Positions 17,584-25,700 of a DNA stretch of 64,000 nt are shown piece by piece; the stretch's first letter is position 1, and every line of letters begins with the position of its first letter. The notes beneath the pieces are model-generated. The model had not been told where the DNA came from. It worked only from the letters and a program-made list of their open reading frames with translations, and ran no database searches. The translations under genes and the position numbers were made by a program. The stretch is taken from contig NZ_SNUK01000002.1 of NCBI RefSeq assembly GCF_012027495.1, positions 186,001-250,000 on the forward strand, in the 5' to 3' direction. Source of the DNA: Thermococcus sp. JdF3. Lineage in GTDB: Archaea > Methanobacteriota_B > Thermococci > Thermococcales > Thermococcaceae.

Positions 17584-18163
17584 GCCAAGCCAGCCCCCAC
17601 TCCTTCCTTTCTTTCACTATCCCGATTGCGAGCACCTTCTTCTTGAAGGGAAGCTCCATAGCCTTCTCGGCAAGCTCCTCAGCGCTCTCAAAGGCCGGTA
17701 ACTCCAGCTCGGCAAAGCCCAGGTTGTAGGTCGCTGTAACAAAGGCCTTCCCCTCCTTCAGCCCCAGTTCCTTCACCCAGAACTCGTCCCTCCCGGCGAA
17801 GCCGAGCCAGCCCTTCCCGCCGGTCCCGATTATACCCGCTATCCTCGGCGTGCTGTAATCGTCCCTCTCGTAGTCGAGGGCATCGAGGACGTGGATTAGG
17901 GCCTTCTTGGGGCTCTCCCACTCGAGGGCCTGGGCAATGAAGTCCGTCTGGAGGCCGTTCGTGACGACGGCGTACTCATCGAGGAGCCTCACGACGGGGT
18001 AGCTGACGTATGGGTTGTCGGTCTCGGTTAGGTTCTCGATGTAAACTGCCCTCCCTTTAACGATGGCCTTCCTCCTAGGAAAGGAGCGGGAGCAGAGAAG
18101 GTAGAAGGCGAAGGGCTTTCCGTTCATCAGGCCGATCCCCAGGGTTCTGCCCGTGTAGGTCAA
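17573..18163 (-). CDS. purO: archaeal IMP cyclohydrolase
   Basis: PurO closes FAICAR to IMP, replacing the bacterial PurH cyclohydrolase. The 196-residue protein has the family opening YTGRTLGIG and the internal NPYVSYPVVR, NGLQTDF and DYSTPRI segments. The start is TTG 18163, which overlaps the purP stop (TTGA), with GGTGGT correctly spaced before it. No nearer ATG fits. It is the last gene of thiC-purC-purP-purO. Confidence 0.93.
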   Translation of the reverse strand: MTYTGRTLGIGLMNGKPFAFYLLCSRSFPRRKAIVKGRAVYIENLTETDNPYVSYPVVRLLDEYAVVTNGLQTDFIAQALEWESPKKALIHVLDALDYERDDYSTPRIAGIIGTGGKGWLGFAGRDEFWVKELGLKEGKAFVTATYNLGFAELELPAFESAEELAEKAMELPFKKKVLAIGIVKERKEWGLAWLSP

Positions 18164-19092
18164 GTTACCACCTCCTCAAGCCTGTCCTCCCCGAGGGCGA
18201 GCCTTATCTCCCGCGCTATCCTCCTGCCCACGCTCATCGGCTCGTCCCAGTAGAGCCGTCCGTACCAGTGGAGCGCGTTGGAACCGCCGTCTATCCGCGA
18301 GGCGAAGCCTATCGCCCTAAAACTCCCATCGTAGGCGAAGTGGAGGGCGAAGGGGCCGATTACCCCAGGTGGCTCCAGCTTTTTCATCGCCCCAACGAAG
18401 GCCAGGCCGTAGTCGTAGAGCCTCGGCAGGAGCGACTCCCTCAAAGCGACGCCGACGTTCCCCGCTATGGTGTAGGGGAGCGGTTTTACCGGCCAGCGGG
18501 CGTTTCCATCGGCTATAAGCACTCGCTCATCGACTCCGAGGAGCTCGAGCCTTTCCAAAATCGGCGAGTAGAAGAAGTGGACGTAGAGGTAAACGCCCGG
18601 TATGAACTCCTCGATTCTGAACTTGGCCTCGATGTCCCCCAGTCTCTCCTCAAGCTCCTCGCCCCTCGCCAGGAAGTGCCCGCTCCCGCCCCGCGGGCCT
18701 TCGAGGCGGACGAAGTAGGGCTCGTCCGGCTTAATCTCTTCGGGCTCGATAACCTCAACCCTAGGAATTCCGGCCGCGTCCAGGGCCCTGTCCTGCAGTT
18801 CAAAGGCCGTCTCCCACTTCAGAAAGCGTTTGTTGCCGAAGAACCTTGCTTTAGCCTTCTCTATCCCCTCAGGCCCGAGGTAGGCGACGAAGGAGCCGTG
18901 GGGGATCACTATCCCATCGTCCTCAAGGATCGCGCCCATGTCTTCCGTGACGATGAGCTCGTCCGCGAGCCTCGTGGAGGCGTAGAAGGCCCTCCTTTCG
19001 GGCTTCACGTAGAGCCTCGTCCTAAACCCCTCGTCTTTAGCTCCAAGGAGAATCTGGAGGGAGGAGTGTGAAGCTATCGTCGAGAGGATCAC
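18160..19092 (-). CDS. purP: formate-dependent AICAR formyl ligase
   Basis: PurP uses ATP and formate to turn AICAR into FAICAR, the archaeal alternative to the folate-dependent PurH step. The 310-residue ATP-grasp protein begins with the family SSLQILLGAKDEGF. The ligand-binding IPHGSFVAYLG, RLEGPRGGSGHF, IADGNARW and RIDGGSN segments follow. The start is GTG 19092, with GGAGGTGAT before it, overlapping the purC stop. The next gene, purO, overlaps by 4 bases, and the two enzymes act in sequence. Confidence 0.95.
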   Translation of the reverse strand: MILSTIASHSSLQILLGAKDEGFRTRLYVKPERRAFYASTRLADELIVTEDMGAILEDDGIVIPHGSFVAYLGPEGIEKAKARFFGNKRFLKWETAFELQDRALDAAGIPRVEVIEPEEIKPDEPYFVRLEGPRGGSGHFLARGEELEERLGDIEAKFRIEEFIPGVYLYVHFFYSPILERLELLGVDERVLIADGNARWPVKPLPYTIAGNVGVALRESLLPRLYDYGLAFVGAMKKLEPPGVIGPFALHFAYDGSFRAIGFASRIDGGSNALHWYGRLYWDEPMSVGRRIAREIRLALGEDRLEEVVT

Positions 19093-19748
19093 TCTATCAC
19101 CTCCGAGAGTTCCTCCCGGGTCAGAATCCGCCCATCTTTCGCGACGCGCATCGTGTCCCCGCTAAGTTCATCTATGATGATCAGCCGGCCATCGAGCCTT
19201 CCGAACTCGAGCTTGAAGTCAACGAGCTGGAGGCCCTTTGAGGAAAAGAACTCCCTCAAGATTCTTGCCACCTTCCTCGTCGTTTCCTTCATCTCCCTGA
19301 CTTCCTCTTCGCCCGCGATTCCAAGGGCGACCACTGCCTCCTCGGCTATGGGCGGGTCGTCGAGGGAGTCGTCCTTCAGGGTGAACTCAACTACCCCGAG
19401 CCTCTGGAATGGCTTTGTCCAGCCCTTATAGCGCCTCAGAAAGCTCCCGTAGGCGAGTTCCCGATAAATGACCTCCAGCGGAATCCTCTCGGCCTTCAGA
19501 AAGCGCGCCTTTCTCTCGTCAATCCGCTCGACGAAGTGCGTCTTTACGCCGTTTCTCTCAAGGAGGCGGAAGAAGAACTCCGTCTGCTCCAAAACGAGGC
19601 TCCCCTTTCCAGCCATCTCACCGATTACCTCGTTGCCCCCGCTGTCCTCCCGGCCGTTCCTGCCAAGGACGGTGTCCTTGAAGTGGAAGATTAGGTACGG
19701 GCCGTCCTCGTAGACGTCCTTCGTCTTGCCAGAGTAGACGAGCCTCAC
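19089..19748 (-). CDS. purC: SAICAR synthetase
   Basis: The enzyme joins aspartate to CAIR in purine synthesis. The 219 residues start LVYSGKTKDVY, as in the family. They include HFVERIDERKARFLKAERIPLEVIYRE-type substrate segments, the ATP-site LVDFKLEFG near 165-173, and IIDELSGDTMR near the end. The GTG start has GGGGTGAG upstream. It lies 4 bases after thiC and overlaps purP. No purE was found, although the enzyme needs its product. Confidence 0.95.
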   Translation of the reverse strand: MRLVYSGKTKDVYEDGPYLIFHFKDTVLGRNGREDSGGNEVIGEMAGKGSLVLEQTEFFFRLLERNGVKTHFVERIDERKARFLKAERIPLEVIYRELAYGSFLRRYKGWTKPFQRLGVVEFTLKDDSLDDPPIAEEAVVALGIAGEEEVREMKETTRKVARILREFFSSKGLQLVDFKLEFGRLDGRLIIIDELSGDTMRVAKDGRILTREELSEVIE

Positions 19749-19752
19749 TCTC

Positions 19753-21033
19753 TCACCCCTTCCGGAGCATCTCCTGGATGAGCTTTATCGCGCAGAGGTC
19801 GCCGCACATGGAGCATGCCTCGGTCTTCGTCGGTCTCTCCTTCCTTATCTCGACGAACATCTCCCTGTCCTCGCTGAGCTCGAACTGCTTCGCCCAGTCG
19901 AGCCTGCCCCTCGCGACGCTCATGAGGTAGTCCTTCCTGAAGTCCGCCTCGAAGCGGGTCAGGTTTACCGCGTGGGCCGCTATTCTGGAAGCTATAACCC
20001 CCTCGCGAACGTGCTCAACCGTCGGCAGTCCGAGGTGCTCAGCTGGCGTCACATAGCAGAGGAAGTCCGCACCGTTCAGGGCCGCTATCGCACCGCCGAT
20101 GGCCGCACTTATATGATCGTAGCCCGGGAAGATGTCGGTAACTATTGGCCCAAGAACGTAGAAGGGCGCGTTGTCCGTGGCAACTTTCGCGAGCTTCACC
20201 TGCGCCGGTATCTGGTCTATGGGCACGTGTCCCGGCCCCTCGACCATTGTCTGAACGCCGGCTTCCCTCGCGCGCCTCACGAGCCTCCCGAGGGTGTAGA
20301 GTTCCGCTATCTGAAGCTCGTCGCCGGCATCGGGAAGTCCACCAGGTCTAAGCCCGTCGCCGAGGCTCAGGACGACGTCGTACTCCCGCGCGAGCTCAAG
20401 GAGGTAGTCGTAGTCCTTATAAAACGGGTTCTCCTCGCCCCAGTGGAGTATCCATGCAGCCAGAAAAGTCCCGCCGCGCGAGACCATGCCGACGATCCTC
20501 TTTGCCCTCTTCATCTTCTCGACGACTTCCTTGGTTACTCCAACGTGAATCGTCGTGTAGTCAACGCCGTCCCGGAAGTGCTTCTCAACGGCCCTCCACA
20601 TGTCGTCCTCGCCCATCTCGATGATTGCCTTCCCTTTAGCGAGCATCTCCTCGGCGGCCTGGTAGATTGGAACCGTCCCAATTGGAACATCAACGGCGTG
20701 CATTATGGCCTTCCTTATGGAGTCGAGGTCACCGCCGGTGGAGAGGTCCATTATCGTGTCCGCCCCGTACTTGACGGCCACCTTGGCCTTCTCCATCTCG
20801 GCCCTGACATCGACGATGTCGCGGGAGGTGCCTATGTTGGCGTTCACCTTGACGCGGACAACGCTTCCAACGGCGACCGGCTTCACCCAGTCGTGGCGGA
20901 CGTTGCGGAAGATGACGGTGTGTCCTTTCGCCACGCTCCTCCTGAGCTTCTCGGGGCTTATGCCCTCCCTCTCGGCGATGAACTTCATCTCCTCCGTGAT
21001 TACGCCCCGCTTTGCCTCCTCAAGCTGGGTCAT
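19753..21033 (-). CDS. thiC: phosphomethylpyrimidine synthase (radical SAM ThiC)
   Basis: ThiC rearranges aminoimidazole ribotide (AIR) into hydroxymethylpyrimidine phosphate, the pyrimidine half of thiamine. The protein has 426 residues. NANIGTS, TIMDLSTGGD, GTVPIYQA, SRGGT, DGLRPG and VEGPGHVP are all present. The C-terminal cluster motif is Cys407, Cys410 and Cys414 in CSMCGDLC. It is one residue shorter than the bacterial CX2CX4C and typical of archaeal ThiC. ATG 21033 is preferred because GGTGATGG then serves as ribosome site. The gene heads a transcript with purC, purP and purO. AIR is also the purine intermediate just before the steps that lead to PurC. Confidence 0.96.
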   Translation of the reverse strand: MTQLEEAKRGVITEEMKFIAEREGISPEKLRRSVAKGHTVIFRNVRHDWVKPVAVGSVVRVKVNANIGTSRDIVDVRAEMEKAKVAVKYGADTIMDLSTGGDLDSIRKAIMHAVDVPIGTVPIYQAAEEMLAKGKAIIEMGEDDMWRAVEKHFRDGVDYTTIHVGVTKEVVEKMKRAKRIVGMVSRGGTFLAAWILHWGEENPFYKDYDYLLELAREYDVVLSLGDGLRPGGLPDAGDELQIAELYTLGRLVRRAREAGVQTMVEGPGHVPIDQIPAQVKLAKVATDNAPFYVLGPIVTDIFPGYDHISAAIGGAIAALNGADFLCYVTPAEHLGLPTVEHVREGVIASRIAAHAVNLTRFEADFRKDYLMSVARGRLDWAKQFELSEDREMFVEIRKERPTKTEACSMCGDLCAIKLIQEMLRKG

Positions 21034-21068
21034 TCCCATCACCCGGTTTTAAAACCTCTTTATAACAA

Positions 21069-21088
21069 AGTTTTTAAATTTCAAAACT
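21069..21088. promoter_or_regulatory. palindromic operator between thiC and thi4
   Basis: AGTTTTTAAA followed by TTTCAAAACT is a 20-bp palindrome with 9 of 10 pairs matching. It sits in the 94-bp gap between the divergent genes. It overlaps the probable thi4 TATA (TTTTTAAAT) and lies beside the thiC minus-strand TATA (GTTATAAAG, about 21057-21066). A second, shorter inverted pair, AAAACTCAGTTTT, overlaps its right end. I infer a repressor site for thiamine genes. An archaeal ThiR-type regulator is a candidate but no such gene is in the window. Confidence 0.6.
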
Positions 21089-21127
21089 CAGTTTTTACCG
21101 CGGCTTAAAAGGTTTTGGGTGGTGGCG

Positions 21128-21877
21128 ATGAAGGAGATGGAGATAAGCAGGGCGATAATCGAGGCCTACACGGCCGAGCTTCTTGACAGTCTGAGCCTCG
21201 ACGTGGCGATAGTAGGTGCTGGCCCCTCGGGAATGGTCGCCGGCTACTACCTCGCCAAGAACGGCGCGAAAGTTTCGATATTTGAGAAGAAGCTCTCCAT
21301 CGGCGGCGGAATCTGGGGCGGCGCGATGGGCTTCAACAGGATAGTCGTCCAGGAGGAAGCCAGGGAAATCCTCGACGAGTTCGGGATAACTTACAGGCCC
21401 TTCAAAAACGGCCTCTACGTTGCCGATGCCATCGAGACGGCAACGACGATAGCGAGCAAGGCTGTAAAGGCAGGAGTAAAGTTCTTCAACATGATAGAGG
21501 TCGAGGATCTCGTCCTGAAAGAAAACCGCGTGGCGGGGATAGTCATCAACTGGACGCCGGTTCTCATGACGGGCCTCCACGTGGACCCGCTCACCGTCGA
21601 GGCGAAGTTCGTAATTGACTCAACCGGTCACGGGGCGCAGATAAGCCAGCACCTCGTTAAGAGGGGCCTGCTCAAGGTTCCTGGAGAGGGCCCGATGTGG
21701 GCCGAGAGGGGCGAGGAGCTCACGGTCAAGCACACGGGGGAAATCTTCCCCGGTCTCTACGTCACTGGAATGGCCGCTAACGCGATAGCCGGTGCCCCGA
21801 GAATGGGCCCGATATTCGGCGGAATGTTCCTCAGCGGGAGGAAAGCGGCCCTCGAAATCCTCGAAAAGCTGGGGTGA
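21128..21877 (+). CDS. thi4: thiazole synthase Thi4, sulfide-using archaeal type
   Basis: The enzyme makes the thiazole part of thiamine from NAD and glycine. The 249-residue Rossmann protein has the dinucleotide loop VGAGPSG at 29-35. It also has GGGIWGGAM and DSTGHGA, with GLYVTGMAANAIAG closing the FAD-like fold. In yeast Thi4 a cysteine donates its own sulphur in a single turnover. Here the aligned position in TGLHVDP is His151, so the enzyme should use free sulfide and turn over repeatedly, as known for Methanocaldococcus Thi4. ATG 21128 has GGTGGTGG upstream. thiDN follows after 4 bases. Confidence 0.93.
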   Translation: MKEMEISRAIIEAYTAELLDSLSLDVAIVGAGPSGMVAGYYLAKNGAKVSIFEKKLSIGGGIWGGAMGFNRIVVQEEAREILDEFGITYRPFKNGLYVADAIETATTIASKAVKAGVKFFNMIEVEDLVLKENRVAGIVINWTPVLMTGLHVDPLTVEAKFVIDSTGHGAQISQHLVKRGLLKVPGEGPMWAERGEELTVKHTGEIFPGLYVTGMAANAIAGAPRMGPIFGGMFLSGRKAALEILEKLG

Positions 21878-21881
21878 TGGA

Positions 21882-23177
21882 ATGGCCGTTTTGATTGTAG
21901 CCGGCCTCGACACCGGTGGGGGAGCGGGCATTAAAGCCGACATCGAGATGGTCTCGGCTCTGGGGGAGCACCCGCTCCCGATTCTCACAGCGGTCACCTA
22001 CCAGAACCCCGAGAGGGTTTCGGGCTATTTTTCCCTCCCAGTGGAGGCCTTAAGGGACCAGATACGGGCCGTTAAGGGGCACTTCGATATCAAGGCAGTC
22101 AAAGTGGGCATGCTCGGGAGCGGGGGGATAGCAAGGGTCGTTGCCAAGGAGACGGAGGACTTAACGAGGGTCTTCGATCCGGTGATGGCTTCGAGCACCG
22201 GTGAGAGGCTCATCGACGACATCGGGTCGCTCAAGGTTCTCATTAAGGACTCAATCGTTACCCCCAACGTCCCGGAGGCCGAAGCTCTAAGCGGTCTTAA
22301 AATCCACTCCCTCGAGGACATGAAGGAATCGGCGAGGATCATAGCCAAGACTCTAAAAGCTGAGGCGGTAATCGTCAAAGGCGGCCACCTGAACCTAACC
22401 GACGTCCTCTACTGGAACGGGGAGTTCTTCGAGTTTCCTGGGGAAAAGGTTGATGGCTTCACCCACGGGACGGGCTGTGCCTTCTCCTCGGCTTTGGCCA
22501 CTTTTCTGGCGAAGGGCCTTGAGCTTCCAGAGGCGGTGGAAAGGGCCAAGCGCTTCGTTGAAGGTGCTATAAGGTTCTCAAAGGCCGAGGCAAAGGCCGT
22601 CAATCCCTTCTGGGAGCTCCAGAGGGACGCCCACCGCTGGAGGGCTAGGGAAGAGCTTGAAAGGGCAGTTCAAGAACTCGTGAAGTTCGGCGGGAGGCTC
22701 AACCCTCACGTTCCGGAGGTGGGCACTAACTTCGCGATCGCGACGCCCCTCAGGGAAGTCTTTGCCGTCAAGGGCAGAATCGTCCGCTACGGGAAAACGG
22801 TTAAGCCCGTGGGCCCGGTCGAGCTGAACGCCAGCGACCACCTGAGGAGAGCTTTGCTCAAGATGCGCGAGTTCTACCCCGATGTAAGGGCCGTCCTGAA
22901 CCTGCGCTACTCCGGGGAGCTGGTGGAGAGGGCTGAACGGCTTGGCTTTGTCGTTTCATTCTACGACAGGAGGGAGGAGCCCGAGGAGGTCAAGAGGGCG
23001 GAGAAAGGAACGATGGAATGGGGAATTGAGACGGCAGTGAAGAGAGCAGGAAAAAGGCCCGACGTAATATACCACCTCGGGGACTGGGGCAAGGAGCCAA
23101 TGGTTCTAATCTTTGGAAGGGACGCGCGGGAGGTGGTGGATAGGGTCAGGGTTCTCCTTTCTCCCTCTCCTCGATGA
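21882..23177 (+). CDS. thiDN: HMP(P) kinase fused to ThiN thiamine-phosphate synthase domain
   Basis: The N-terminal ThiD domain (1 to about 255) phosphorylates hydroxymethylpyrimidine. It shows GLDTGGGAGIKAD, AVTYQNP, DPVMASSTG and the anion-hole DGFTHGTGCAFSSA. The C-terminal ThiN domain (about 265-425) couples pyrimidine and thiazole phosphates, replacing ThiE. It includes NPHVPEVGTNFAIA and a late HLGDWGKEP segment. The 431 residues match the archaeal fusion. ATG 21882 has GGGGTGATGG before it. The end overlaps an opposite-strand gene by 32 bases. With Thi4 and ThiC, this gives a near-complete thiamine route. Confidence 0.94.
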   Translation: MAVLIVAGLDTGGGAGIKADIEMVSALGEHPLPILTAVTYQNPERVSGYFSLPVEALRDQIRAVKGHFDIKAVKVGMLGSGGIARVVAKETEDLTRVFDPVMASSTGERLIDDIGSLKVLIKDSIVTPNVPEAEALSGLKIHSLEDMKESARIIAKTLKAEAVIVKGGHLNLTDVLYWNGEFFEFPGEKVDGFTHGTGCAFSSALATFLAKGLELPEAVERAKRFVEGAIRFSKAEAKAVNPFWELQRDAHRWRAREELERAVQELVKFGGRLNPHVPEVGTNFAIATPLREVFAVKGRIVRYGKTVKPVGPVELNASDHLRRALLKMREFYPDVRAVLNLRYSGELVERAERLGFVVSFYDRREEPEEVKRAEKGTMEWGIETAVKRAGKRPDVIYHLGDWGKEPMVLIFGRDAREVVDRVRVLLSPSPR

Positions 23178-24279
23178 AGACCCTCACGTGCTCCGGCGCT
23201 CTCTCCTTTATCTCCTCAGCCAGCTCCCGCCGGTCAAGATAGGTTCTGAGAAGGATTTTCCCCCTAAGCCAGGGGTTTTTGATTCCCTCCGCGGCTCTGA
23301 GGGCATCTCCGTAACTCCCGGTGTTCAAAAGTCCAAGGGCGAGGTTCCACCAAGCGGCATCGCTCCCGACCTCGGCGGCTATTGCCTCTCCTCTCCCAGG
23401 CCTTCCATCGACGGCATATAGGTAGGCCAGATGAGACAACATCTCGGGGCGGTACGGCTTTTCAAGGAGGCGGTAGAGACTTTCAAGCCTCTCGGGTTTG
23501 TCGTGGATTCTGAAAAGGGCCTGCCTGTAGTGGTTGGGGTTTTCGAGCGAGTCGAGGACACACTTTGCCCCTTCCACACTCCCCCGGAACAGGAAGTTCG
23601 AGGCCGTTCTCAGGACTTCCTCCACCTCCCAGGGGGCGTAGGCTGGCGGAAGGGCGTCAATATCAATCGGGTGGGCGTCGAGGAGTCCCCTCAAAAGGGT
23701 CCTGTATCGCCCAATTTTTTGGGGAGCGTTCGCGAGGCCGTACCTGAGGAGCGTCTCCCGCATTTTCTCGAAGTCCCTGACTATCATCGCGAAGAGTCTC
23801 ACAGTTGAATCGAGCCACTCCTCCAGGGGGACCTCGAAGTAGAGCTCTTGGTGTGGCCCATACCACTCGAGGGAGAGAACCTTCAGGGTTTTCCCGTCCC
23901 TCACCAGGTGCAGGTCTATCCAGGGGTCGTAGGAGCCGAGGCTCACCACGGGGTGCTCCTCAAGGAACGCATCGAAGTTCTTCCCCGCGAGGGCCTTTCT
24001 GTACGGGTCGTCCCCGAGCTTTCCTCTCCTCAGCTCGCCGAGGTCGAGGGGCGGCTTGACTTCGAGAAGGTGGAAGTTCAGCAACGCAAGCTCCTCCAGC
24101 GCGCTCCCGAGAAAGACGTCCGCCCCGAAGACGGGGAGGTCGCCCCGCCAGAGGCTTAAAATTCCGTAGTCGTCCCACTCAAGGCGGAGGTACTCAAGGA
24201 AGTCCCCGGTCTTCACCAGCCCCGCGAGACTCTCAAAGAGAATTTCCCTCGTGGCCCCAACACTCCATTCAACCTCCAT
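23146..24279 (-). CDS. unknown 377-residue protein with helical-repeat C-terminal half
   Basis: I do not recognise a family. The first 180 residues mix strands and helices, including an LRLEWDDYGILSLWRGD opening. Residues about 230-370 are short helix pairs of the HEAT/TPR kind (ALFRIHDKPERLESLYRLLE, SHLAYLYAVDGRPGRGEAIA, NLALGLLNTGSYGDALRAAE). A protein-protein interaction role would fit. ATG 24279 has GGTGGTAG upstream and overlaps the preceding gene by 11 bases, so the two are coupled. There are no membrane segments. Function is unknown. Confidence 0.75.
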   Translation of the reverse strand: MEVEWSVGATREILFESLAGLVKTGDFLEYLRLEWDDYGILSLWRGDLPVFGADVFLGSALEELALLNFHLLEVKPPLDLGELRRGKLGDDPYRKALAGKNFDAFLEEHPVVSLGSYDPWIDLHLVRDGKTLKVLSLEWYGPHQELYFEVPLEEWLDSTVRLFAMIVRDFEKMRETLLRYGLANAPQKIGRYRTLLRGLLDAHPIDIDALPPAYAPWEVEEVLRTASNFLFRGSVEGAKCVLDSLENPNHYRQALFRIHDKPERLESLYRLLEKPYRPEMLSHLAYLYAVDGRPGRGEAIAAEVGSDAAWWNLALGLLNTGSYGDALRAAEGIKNPWLRGKILLRTYLDRRELAEEIKERAPEHVRVFIEEREKGEP

Positions 24280-24871
24280 AAGCTACCACCTTCAGGAGAA
24301 GCCTCACCTGCCTGGTGTTCTCAAGGAACGCCCGCTCAAGCCCGTGCTTTGAGCAGACCTCAAAGAGCTCTCCGAGGTCAAAGGCGAGGGAGCTTAGGAA
24401 GCACTCCTCGGCGCTGAGAAAATCTCCAAGAGGAACCCGTACGGCCGAATCTTCCGTCGAGAAGGTTACCCCTCCCGGGGAAAGCCCCACCACACCGTAG
24501 AAGCCCGCGAACGACAGTCGTATTCCTTCATCAACAGGGTCCGCCAGTAGGCGCGTTCCGGTCAGCTCCGCCAGCTGGAGGGCCCTCCCGAACCTGCCCC
24601 TTGCGAGGGCGCCGATGCTTAAAATTCCTTCCGCGAATTTCAGGTAGTCTTCCTCGCCCCGGGCGATGAAGAAACCCCCGGCCGAGAACTCGACACTCGC
24701 CCTTGGTCGGGTGCATTCCTTAAAACGCTCCCAGGGTCCTGGGTGGAAAAGTGCACTCGTGAAGCTCCCGGGAACGCGGACCGTCTCGTCCACGAGGGCC
24801 TCCAGTGCGGCCTTCTTTATGCACTCCTTTGGGTTGTTATCCTCCGGCACGGCTCTAATTTCCACCCTCAT
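24269..24871 (-). CDS. unknown 200-residue protein paired with the helical-repeat protein
   Basis: The gene starts at ATG 24871 and ends inside the start of the next gene (11-base overlap). The product has no signal peptide or membrane helix. It contains several cysteines (ECIKK, KECTRP, ECFLSS, EVCSKHG) without a clear metal spacing. Its middle part is glycine-rich and strand-rich (FAGFYGVVGLSPGGVTF). I recognise no family. The tight overlap suggests it works with the downstream protein. Confidence 0.68.
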   Translation of the reverse strand: MRVEIRAVPEDNNPKECIKKAALEALVDETVRVPGSFTSALFHPGPWERFKECTRPRASVEFSAGGFFIARGEEDYLKFAEGILSIGALARGRFGRALQLAELTGTRLLADPVDEGIRLSFAGFYGVVGLSPGGVTFSTEDSAVRVPLGDFLSAEECFLSSLAFDLGELFEVCSKHGLERAFLENTRQVRLLLKVVAYGG

Positions 24872-24909
24872 ACGATCTGAAGTTGGAATAAGCCTTTTAA
24901 ATTTTCCGG

Positions 24910-25662
24910 TTATATTGGAAGCCCCGGAATCGGGCCGTGGATAAGTCTAAGCAGGGCCACGAGAACAGGCTGATGGAGGAGGTAGATCGCCAAGGTGTGT
25001 CTCCCGGCGAAGGTTACGAGATGAACCAGCGGATTCTCCGGCGTGGGCAGGCGGGCCTTCCTCTCACCGGTGGGATAGAAAACGCTCCCCGCGGTCATTC
25101 CCAGGAGGTACACTCCAAACCAGGGGAAGATCGGGAAGTAGTCGGGAGCGAAGTAGTCCTCGGGCGTGATGCCCAGGGGAAGGAGGAACAGGCCGTCGTG
25201 GAGGTTCCTTACTAGGGAATAGCTAAGGAGGAAAAAGAAGGCCCAGAAAAGGTTCTTTCTCCCGAACCGGTGAAATGGGATAGCCAGGAGCGTCGCCACG
25301 CCGAGGAAGTGGAGGATTCCAAAGTGAATCGTCATTTTGCCGGGGAGGAGTGAGGTGGCCAGGGTTATGAGCATGCCAAGGCCAAAGAGCTTGATAAAGC
25401 GCCGGAAATACTTCCTGTATGGTTGGGGGTTTCTCTTTACCGTTCGAGAATAGCTTATCCAGAATGAGAGACCCGATGTAAAGACGAATATCGAGGCGGT
25501 GGTGACTGCGAAGGCGAACCAGAACGTACGGTGCCCGGAGTAGTTGAGGAAGAGCCAGAGGTCTGTGACAAAGTTTGAGACCACCATCATCGTTATTCCG
25601 ATACCGCGCAGGAGATCAACCTCCCAGTACCGGCCCTTCAGGTACACTTCGGCGCCGAGCAT
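24910..25662 (-). CDS. polytopic membrane protein, DUF1624 / heparan-acetyltransferase-like
   Basis: The 250-residue protein has about seven hydrophobic helices. It opens RYWEVDLLRGIGITMMVVSNF, the arginine-containing first-helix motif of the DUF1624/YeiB/acyltransferase-3-like group. It later has HFGILHFLGVATLL and a closing HTLAIYLLHQPVLV, both typical of that group (the His and the Y-L-x-H-Q-P ending). Members move acyl groups across membranes or are uncharacterised. The acceptor here is unknown. The ribosome site is weak. It is followed on the same strand by two unknown genes. Confidence 0.75.
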   Translation of the reverse strand: MLGAEVYLKGRYWEVDLLRGIGITMMVVSNFVTDLWLFLNYSGHRTFWFAFAVTTASIFVFTSGLSFWISYSRTVKRNPQPYRKYFRRFIKLFGLGMLITLATSLLPGKMTIHFGILHFLGVATLLAIPFHRFGRKNLFWAFFFLLSYSLVRNLHDGLFLLPLGITPEDYFAPDYFPIFPWFGVYLLGMTAGSVFYPTGERKARLPTPENPLVHLVTFAGRHTLAIYLLHQPVLVALLRLIHGPIPGLPI

Positions 25663-25700
25663 AAGGTCTCTTGGGACTGATCCCTAATATCCATTTCGCC

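Noticed and set aside
21034-21127. TPP riboswitch before thiC or thi4
   Set aside because: The gap is short and AT-rich without the CUGAGA element. A DNA palindrome explains it better.
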